Origin: Euonymus europaeus
Taxonomy: Eukaryota > Streptophyta > Magnoliopsida > Celastrales > Celastraceae
Direction: 5' to 3'
DNA: 64,000 bases
NCBI GenBank assembly: GCA_963580455.1
Contig: OY756969.1
Span: forward strand, 14,418,760-14,482,759
In this document: piece after piece, positions 57,713 through 64,000 of the stretch
How the letters are laid out: every line of letters starts with the position of its first letter
Numbering within the stretch: the stretch's first letter is position 1
Notes under the pieces: generated by a model
Told to the model about the DNA's origin: nothing
The model's database searches: none
The model's input: only the letters and a program-made list of their open reading frames with translations
Translations under genes and position numbers: made by a program

Positions 57713-58075
57713 CAGCAAATATTAAATGCGAACCTGGCCGTCAAAATCAAAAGGAATTCAAACTGCGCGTAAATGAGAACCTGTGAACTAAAAAAAGAAT
57801 GAAATCGAAGAAACCCAACAGAAGAAGTAATAAAAACGGGGGCAGAAGAACCAAAATTGTGGAAAAAAAAAAGAAACTGAGGTGAAATGCGAACCTGACC
57901 GTCAGAATCGAAATAGAGATAACCCAACGCTAGAACACATAAGAATCCAAATTGAACAGAAATAAGAACCCAGCAACCAGAACCATTAACTGAACATAGG
58001 AATCACAAAAGCCGAGGAGCAATCATAACTAAAAAGAAATACGAACCTGGAGGTAAGAATCGAAACAAAGAGAGA
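57640..58075. repeat. Imperfect tandem repeat, about 170 bp period
   Basis: The module (cccaacagaagaag ... aaaattg ... gcgaacctg.ccgtcaaaatcg) occurs at about 57645-57755 and 57815-57920. A third partial copy of its end (acgaacctggaggtaagaatcg) is at about 58042-58065. The first copy forms the 3' end of the zinc-finger frame. Confidence 0.6.
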
Positions 58076-58827
58076 ACTTGGGCGCAACAATCAGAAACAA
58101 AAAATCACAAAACCCCAATTAGTTTCAATTAATGGCAGTTCTCCACTTAAATAACAGTAGAAACACACAAGAGAGAACCCACACGCACGGGCACAACACC
58201 CGGGGCAGAGGAGCGAGGTAGCCAGAGTAGATGCATGAACCAGGGGAAATGTGGCACTGATGTTTGTCGGCGTCTCACACTGAGGAGGGAAAAGAAGAAA
58301 AAATTAAAGCTCCAAACGACGTCGTTTTGAGAGCATGGTCCATGCGGGCAACACCAATCAGACGCAACAGTAAACAAAACAGGAGGAACTCGCAAGCTTT
58401 CCTCTGTCTTTACTCCGCTATCATTACATGGCCAGCTGGAGCCCTGCTTTACCACAAACCGCCTTTACTCCCCTGTCAGTACATGCACCAGCTGGAGCAA
58501 ACTCAGTCTCTCGCTTCGATTATTGGATTTATTGAGATTCATCAGCTGATATGGTCTGGTTGATCTCGCAATCGATGACATGCACAGCTGCGATTTGATG
58601 GATGACATCACAGATTCATGCACCAAGCTCAAGCTAGATTGTTGGCGTTCTCGCAGCGCAGAGGGAAGAAACGACGACGGGTCGTCCTTGATACGTAGGA
58701 AACAACGTCGTTTTGCTCGCTGAATTCGCTTTGCCAGCAAAAACCACTTTCGCAAGTATCATAACAACTTTGAACTCGCCAGCAGAAAGCGAGAAATCCA
58801 TGAACTTGAACTTTATATATATATATA
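58076..58827. other. Non-coding or promoter-like DNA, no gene assigned
   Basis: Contains two copies of a cgacgtcgtttt-like word (58318 and about 58705 as aacgtcgttttg), also present in the inverted repeat at 10.8-12 kb. Frames on both strands lack motifs. Confidence 0.35.
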
Positions 58828-58840
58828 CTAGGAAGAAATG

Positions 58841-58858
58841 CCCGGGCTTCGCCCCGGG
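58841..58858 (-). terminator. Helitron 3' terminal hairpin
   Basis: cccgggcttcgccccggg folds into a 6-bp or longer GC stem ten bases from the CTAG terminus. It acts as the stop signal for Helitron rolling-circle transfer. Confidence 0.85.
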
Positions 58859-59967
58859 TGTTCCTAGGTTCGTTTTTGTAAGATAGCAATAGCTTTCAGT
58901 TGCAATTATGGCTAAACACAACTGTGAGTATTGTTGTGGTAGCAGCAATCCTGGTATTCGCACAGCAAACTATGGAATCAAATACATTGTAATGTTCAAG
59001 TAATTATGATAATATATGCAATCGTATATCATGTCATTATTTCATCACTTCCCTTTATTGTAATCATTTAACCGTTGTAGAGATTCAATTTATATGGTGG
59101 ACACATTGTTCAGGTACATCTACATCTAAGTAGGCAAGGGAACTACTTTTATACTTTCCTATAAAAGTTCATTAATCATTATTTATATGAAACCTCTAAA
59201 ACAGCAAAAATGGTAATCAAAGTCCATTAGGAGAGATTTATGGACATTAGTTGAGGATCCCAATAACAATGATTTCTTCATTCAATTAAAGAACTTCAAT
59301 ATTTGTTCTCTTGGTGATTTCTGAATTGCATTAATACTTTGGATATTCCAGTTTTCGTTTCCAGTATGTGTACAACATTTTAATTCATATTTCCATTTTC
59401 AGAATTTCATAAAACCACTATCTTTCTTTTTGTCAAGTCAGGATTGATCCTGCACATTTATTGATTCGTCTAACTTATGGTTTTTAAGATAGTTTGGCTC
59501 CTACTGGCCTATCTGTTTGTACTTTTCTTATTTACCACATCTTTACTTATGGAGCATGGAATAATCTAATGGCAACAATTGTTTAAAAGCAGCAGTTGAA
59601 GACGCTATAAATCATTAGATGTACATGTGTAGTCAAGCATCAAAGTGGTGTAAACTTCCAATAATAAACTCAATAAACCTGTAATATATATATTGTACAA
59701 GTTACCTATGAAAACATTTAACAAAAGTTCGTTACATATAGCCCATCAAAAGGATTCCACAATGAAAACAAAATTTTCCATCTTGTTCTATCTTTCTCTG
59801 ATTGGCTTTAAAATTGTCGACATCTTTACAGTCTGTTACGTAGAAGGTTTTTCTTCGTTGCTTCAATTCATGCTTTGTAGTGGGCATATTCATCCTTAAC
59901 TACACACAGTCATAGTATTTTACATATATCTAAACATCCCTATTAAACTAAACACAGTCAGACTATT

Positions 59968-60375
59968 CTACATATGTATGGCATTTGTAAGACTCCATAT
60001 TGTATCTGCTATCAAATCCACCTCATTTTTTATATCTAAAATTGTAGAGATTTGATTAACAAAATACCTTTTCTCATTAGCGGCTGCCTTGAGATTATCT
60101 TGTTCTTTCAAAAAGCCAATTTTATCATATGCCTGCATCGAGGATCCCTCCCAGTTTGTTTGGGAGCATTCAAGGTCATCTTTGAGTTGTTGTATAGCAG
60201 CATTGGCTAATTCTTCCATCTGAATCCTGCACCAGTCCAGCCTCCTAGTTATTAAGTGCAGCTGTTGTGCGTTTCTGTCCTGTTTCATGATTTTGCAAGC
60301 TTCTGTTATTGTGTGCGCTCTCTTATTTGTACTTGCAACCAATCCATTGAATGGTAGAAATAACAAATTATGCAA
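59968..60375 (-). CDS. Coiled-coil frame inside the Helitron, unrecognised
   Basis: A 135-codon minus-strand frame (MHNLLFLPFNGLVASTNK start, which looks like intron or leader) becomes protein-like from ITEACKIMKQDRNAQQ through RLDWCRIQMEELANAAIQQL and YDKIGFLKEQDNLKAAANEK, to ISTILDIKNEVDLIADTIW. It is helical and charged with no known motif. A diverged copy of its 3' half is at 63840-64000 in the next Helitron, so it is part of the shared element body. A captured host exon is likely; identity unknown. Confidence 0.4.
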   Translation of the reverse strand: MHNLLFLPFNGLVASTNKRAHTITEACKIMKQDRNAQQLHLITRRLDWCRIQMEELANAAIQQLKDDLECSQTNWEGSSMQAYDKIGFLKEQDNLKAAANEKRYFVNQISTILDIKNEVDLIADTIWSLTNAIHM

Positions 60376-61021
60376 TACACCAATAATTAAAAAGCATCTA
60401 GGAAAAATGAAATGAAAAATCTTATAGGATTATTTGCATATTAGAAATGACAAACCTGTAATGAGCAGGGTATACTGTTGGGAGTGAAAGCTTGTTGTAA
60501 ATTATTCCTCTACAAGATGAACTCTATCAGGTAGCCTATAACTGCAAGAAAAGGGAAAAAATAATGAGAGGTTTAGAAGAGGTTAAGAAAGGAACTGTAT
60601 AAGGAGATATTAAACAACAAGATCTTATGTGGATTATAATACACTGTGAAGACGCCTTTCCAAACAAATATCATAAAAGATGTATAAGAACCTTAGGGAA
60701 AAGCAAATAAAAACAGCGGGGAACATGAATTAACTGATGGATCAAGGGTGATGCAACGGAGTATGAGCAGATTATAACAAATGAAAACATGATAACGCAG
60801 CCCCATGGTTGCAAAGGAATTAAGAACAACTCTGGAAAGACGAATAGATGAATGAAAGGGGTTCTAAAGGCATCTCTAAACCATGGGAGGAGCAAAAAGC
60901 TGTCAAACTTGAGAAGTAGCAGCAACCAATCCATTGAATGGTAGAAATAACAAATTATGCAATACAACAATAATTAAAAAGCATCTAGGACAAATGAAAT
61001 GGAAAATCTTATAGGATTATA
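60334..61021. repeat. About 95-bp direct repeat, 588 bp apart
   Basis: gcaaccaatccattgaatgg and the following 75-80 bases occur at 60334-60432 and 60922-61021 with few differences. Confidence 0.9.
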
Positions 61022-62111
61022 ATATGAAGCAAAACGATAATGCAAGCAAATTTTCTCCCCCTATCACTATTATTTTCAATAAACCAAAAAGAACGAAGAT
61101 ATTAGGGTTTTTTTTTCCTTTTTCAGTTCATAAGTGGTGGGTAAGGAGTGCTTTATATCATAATCCTTCAAGTGTTTAAACTACACCTGATATACATTGG
61201 AGCAGTCCGGGTTACGTTCAACGGTGGAGAAGGAAGACGGAGGGCCTCGCGAGTAGGGGAGCGATTTTAGCAAATGGTCATGGTAATGTATGTTGGTAAT
61301 GAAGAGCTCTCTTCTTCAGAATTCCATGAAACAGGCACAATTGGGCAAATCAAATTCCAAGTCTCCATATGTGATTAGCCATTGGAATAACATGCAGAAC
61401 AAGTATGACAGCCAAATCAACCACCTGAGATTTCTCCATCATGTGCTGTCAAATATAAAATCTAATTGGATATAATAACCAAATCCTACAGACCACGCCC
61501 ACATATGCATTTAAATCATTAACACAGTTTTGATTAATTTCTCATGGTCGTTCTCTTCGCGAAGAACATAAAGGTTGAATGCCCAACGAACTGATTCCTT
61601 TAACAAAGAAAACCGCAAAGGATCATGCGACAGTACTCTGTTAACTCAACTTTCCCCATGTGCAAATGTCAAAAACCCCTTCAATAAGCATTGCAACCAG
61701 CATGTGAAATTATTTAACGGCAAATACTCATGAAGTTAGTTCAAAACAATACTGATAAAGAATTCAATATAATCGCGCAAAGCAAGTGAGAATATAAATC
61801 GTGGGATTGCATTTCTAGAATCCAATCTTACAGTTAGTATCACCGCAACTTTGTTGGACGGTCATAACATTGATTTTTTTTCTTCTTTGGTAACGTGTTT
61901 GCATACTGACTACATTAATTGCAACAATGAAGAAATAGTCAAACAGAGTTCAATATTCAGACATAGACTTACAGGAGAGAATCCAAAACCCCAGCAACAA
62001 GGACCCTAGATTGTATATATGAGAAACCAGAGACTGGAGGAAAAATCAAAGGGCTAGAGAGAATACCCAATCACCCGTACATACCAGATGTCGAAGAAGA
62101 CCGGAGGAACG
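61022..62111. other. Helitron interior, no gene seen
   Basis: Intron-like AT-rich sequence; no conserved frame. Confidence 0.4.
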
Positions 62112-62140
62112 GAGATCTATCTATACTATATATAGATCTC
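62112..62140. repeat. Palindrome at the possible Helitron 5' end
   Basis: gagatctatctatactatat and the following bases to 62140 read almost the same on both strands. It is followed by tgagccgcacagaggagaaa, which recurs at about 62270-62289. Confidence 0.6.
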
Positions 62141-62498
62141 AGTGAGCCGCACAGAGGAGAAACTATATATGTTGTCGTTGAGGCGGTGTAGGAGGATGAC
62201 GACGTCTGTGAGGTCATGGGTCGGTGCAGCAGCTTGAAAGCAGGTTCATGAACCTGGCAACCACGTCGGTGAGCCGCGCAGAGGAGAAAGCGGTGGACAT
62301 GGACGGTAGATGATGATTTGGATGACGATCGATGAACGGACCGAGATTCAGAACAATTGCACTTTATGAAATCGAGGTTACGAACAAATCGCGCGAGTAG
62401 GAGGAATAGCCGGGACTTCCCAGGTAAGAGCCCTATTTGTTTGTATTTTATATACTTTATACTTTATATATATAGATATATAGATAGTATAGATAGAT

Positions 62499-64000
62499 AT
62501 AGGAGGGAATGCCCGGGGTTATATTATGCCTGCGATATAGTAATAGTTAATAGTCAATAGTTTTGTTTGTCTGGGGTGTTAAGTGTTTTTGATTTGGTTT
62601 TGTTGTTATTTTAATTTTATGGTTTGTTTATCTGGACTCAGGTTTTATATAAAGTGAGAGTTTTATGTTACTTATGATTGCAAATTGTATAGTAATTACT
62701 TGCGATTGACATCATATAGCTAATTGTGTAGTAAGTTTTAGGCTCAAATACATGTTAGTTGCTCCGGCTTTGCCCATGTCCGGCCCTTATTATAGCATAG
62801 GCATAGCACTCTCAAAGCGTGCAAGTACAATCTGAGTATCAACATTTTGTTACTGTCAATTTTTTATATTAATGTAAGTGACGGATCAAGCGGTCGATTA
62901 TTGATAGTTATTTCAATTATCGATCGATCAGTTCAATTAAAAAAAATATTTTTTTAAAATAATCAATCGTTGAATTCGGTTAATTCATATATTTCTACGT
63001 CTCTACAGTGAAAATTGTAGTTATCGTGGGGTTTTGGAGATGTCGCTTGGAATGAAAAAATTCAATTCCAAGAGCCTCTTCTCTAATATTAGGGATCGAA
63101 GGAAACAAAATCATCTATGCATGATTTAACAATCGGGATCTGCTGTAGTTATTGATCCTCATGTTTATGTTATTGATCCTCATGTTTTTGTCAAAGGAGT
63201 ATCTCTATATTACATTTGCTCCATTATTTATTTGGGCTATTGGTGCAATGGGTTTTTATGTAAAAGGATGAGTTATTCTAAATTCAATTATCGAGTGAAT
63301 CCCATTTGCGGTTTTGCTTTGCACTAATTTGACGGAGTTTATTGATAGGCGATGGTATTTGAGTTTTGATGGAGATTCGAAGTTAGAGATATGGTGGCAA
63401 GAATTGTACAAAAGCAGCAATTGAAGAAGCTATAGATCATTAGATGGACATGTGTAGTGGTAGCATGAAAGTGCTGTAAACTTCCAATAATAAACTCTAT
63501 AAACCTGTAATGTATATATATATATATATTTTACAAGGCAAAATTACAATTATGGTGTTGTTGTAGGGGTTTCTGATATTCTAAAACTGATCTACGAAAA
63601 CATTTAACAAAATTTCGTTACACACAGCCCATCAAAAGGATTCGACAATGAAAACAAAATCTTTCATCTTCTTCTATCTTTCTGTGACTGACTTCAAAAT
63701 TGCCGACATCTTTACGGTCTGTTGCGTAGAAGGAATTTCTTCTTTGCTTCAATGCATACTTTGTAGTGGGCATATTCCTCCTTAACTACACGCAGTCATA
63801 TTATTATCATATACCTAATTATCCCTATTAAACTAAATATAGTTAGAGTATTCTACATATGTGTTGCATTTGTAAGACTCCATATTGTATCTGCTATCAA
63901 ATCTATCTCATTCTTTATATCTAAAATTCCAGAGATTTGATTAACAAAATACCTTTTCTCATTAGAGGCTGCCTTTAGATAATCTTGTTCTTTCAAAAAG
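62499..64000 (-). mobile_element. Second Helitron of the same family (5' part outside the window)
   Basis: The left edge ataggagggaatgcccgggg is the counterpart of ctaggaagaaatgcccgggc at 58828, so it is a Helitron 3' end with CTAG changed to CTAT and a decayed hairpin. From about 63395 onward the sequence matches about 59575-60110 (gcagcaattgaagaagctat, then the gattaacaaaatacctttt region), in the same order and orientation. It runs off the window. Confidence 0.6.

Larger units (their letters stand above)
58828..62136 (-). mobile_element. Non-autonomous Helitron, 3' end well defined
   Basis: Read on the minus strand the element ends CCCGGGGCGAAGCCCGGG, ten bases, then CTAG, with host T next: the textbook Helitron 3' terminus (GC-rich hairpin, spacer, CTRR, insertion between A and T). 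The 5' end is less sure. A TCTATATATAGTATAG start at 62136 on the minus strand, preceded by A, fits the 5'-TC rule and would give a 3.3-kb element. No Rep/helicase is inside. It holds a coiled-coil frame and a long direct repeat. Confidence 0.65.

Noticed and set aside
1..64000. CRISPR arrays, bacterial operons, rRNA and tRNA genes
   Set aside because: No regularly spaced repeats with unique spacers, no Shine-Dalgarno-led gene clusters, and no sequence I could fold as a tRNA or match to rRNA. The context is plant nuclear DNA.

Overview
The window is plant nuclear DNA, most likely from a eudicot. The evidence is a long intronless pentatricopeptide-repeat (PPR) gene, plant laccase, squalene synthase and SMU1 exon fragments, Ty1/copia and Ty3/gypsy LTR retrotransposons, Helitrons with a replication protein A gene, Mutator-like (MULE) DNA and a plant pararetrovirus relic. 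Genes have GT-AG introns, intergenic DNA is AT-rich, and there is no operon structure. The species cannot be named from the sequence.

Region by region. 1-1.3 kb: 5' part of a minus-strand PPR gene close to Arabidopsis At5g12100. 1.3-8.9 kb: mostly non-coding, with exon-like pieces of an unrecognised minus-strand gene and a small plus-strand coiled-coil gene behind a TATA box. 10.8-12.0 kb: near-perfect inverted repeat with 600-bp arms and a 25-bp spacer. 12.5-13.4 kb: deleted MULE. 13.9-14.2 kb: caulimovirid coat-protein relic. 14.2-16.0 kb: minus-strand Ty3/gypsy LTR piece. 16.0-24.4 kb: minus-strand Ty1/copia element (polyprotein broken by only two stop codons), followed by a mosaic of copia pieces in both orientations.

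24.4-58.8 kb is a Helitron-derived domain. It holds a decayed Rep/helicase gene (37.7 to 31.0 kb, minus) split by a solo gypsy LTR with the target duplication ATCCA. It also holds an RPA1-like gene (55.7 to 52.8 kb, minus), a second shredded RPA copy (28.2-27.5 kb), and captured host fragments of SMU1, laccase, squalene synthase, a C2H2 zinc-finger gene and a MULE N-terminus. A full-length gypsy element (44400-52783, target duplication TTCTT) sits at the 3' side of the RPA gene. It has gag but no pol, and instead encodes a 164-198 residue protein that looks like a dsRNA-binding domain followed by a coiled coil and an acidic tail. This is the most unusual object in the window. 58.8-64 kb: two related Helitrons in the same orientation, recognised by their 3' hairpins.

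Only the PPR gene, and perhaps the small gene at 8.6 kb, look like intact cellular genes. Everything else with a recognisable product is mobile, viral or captured DNA.
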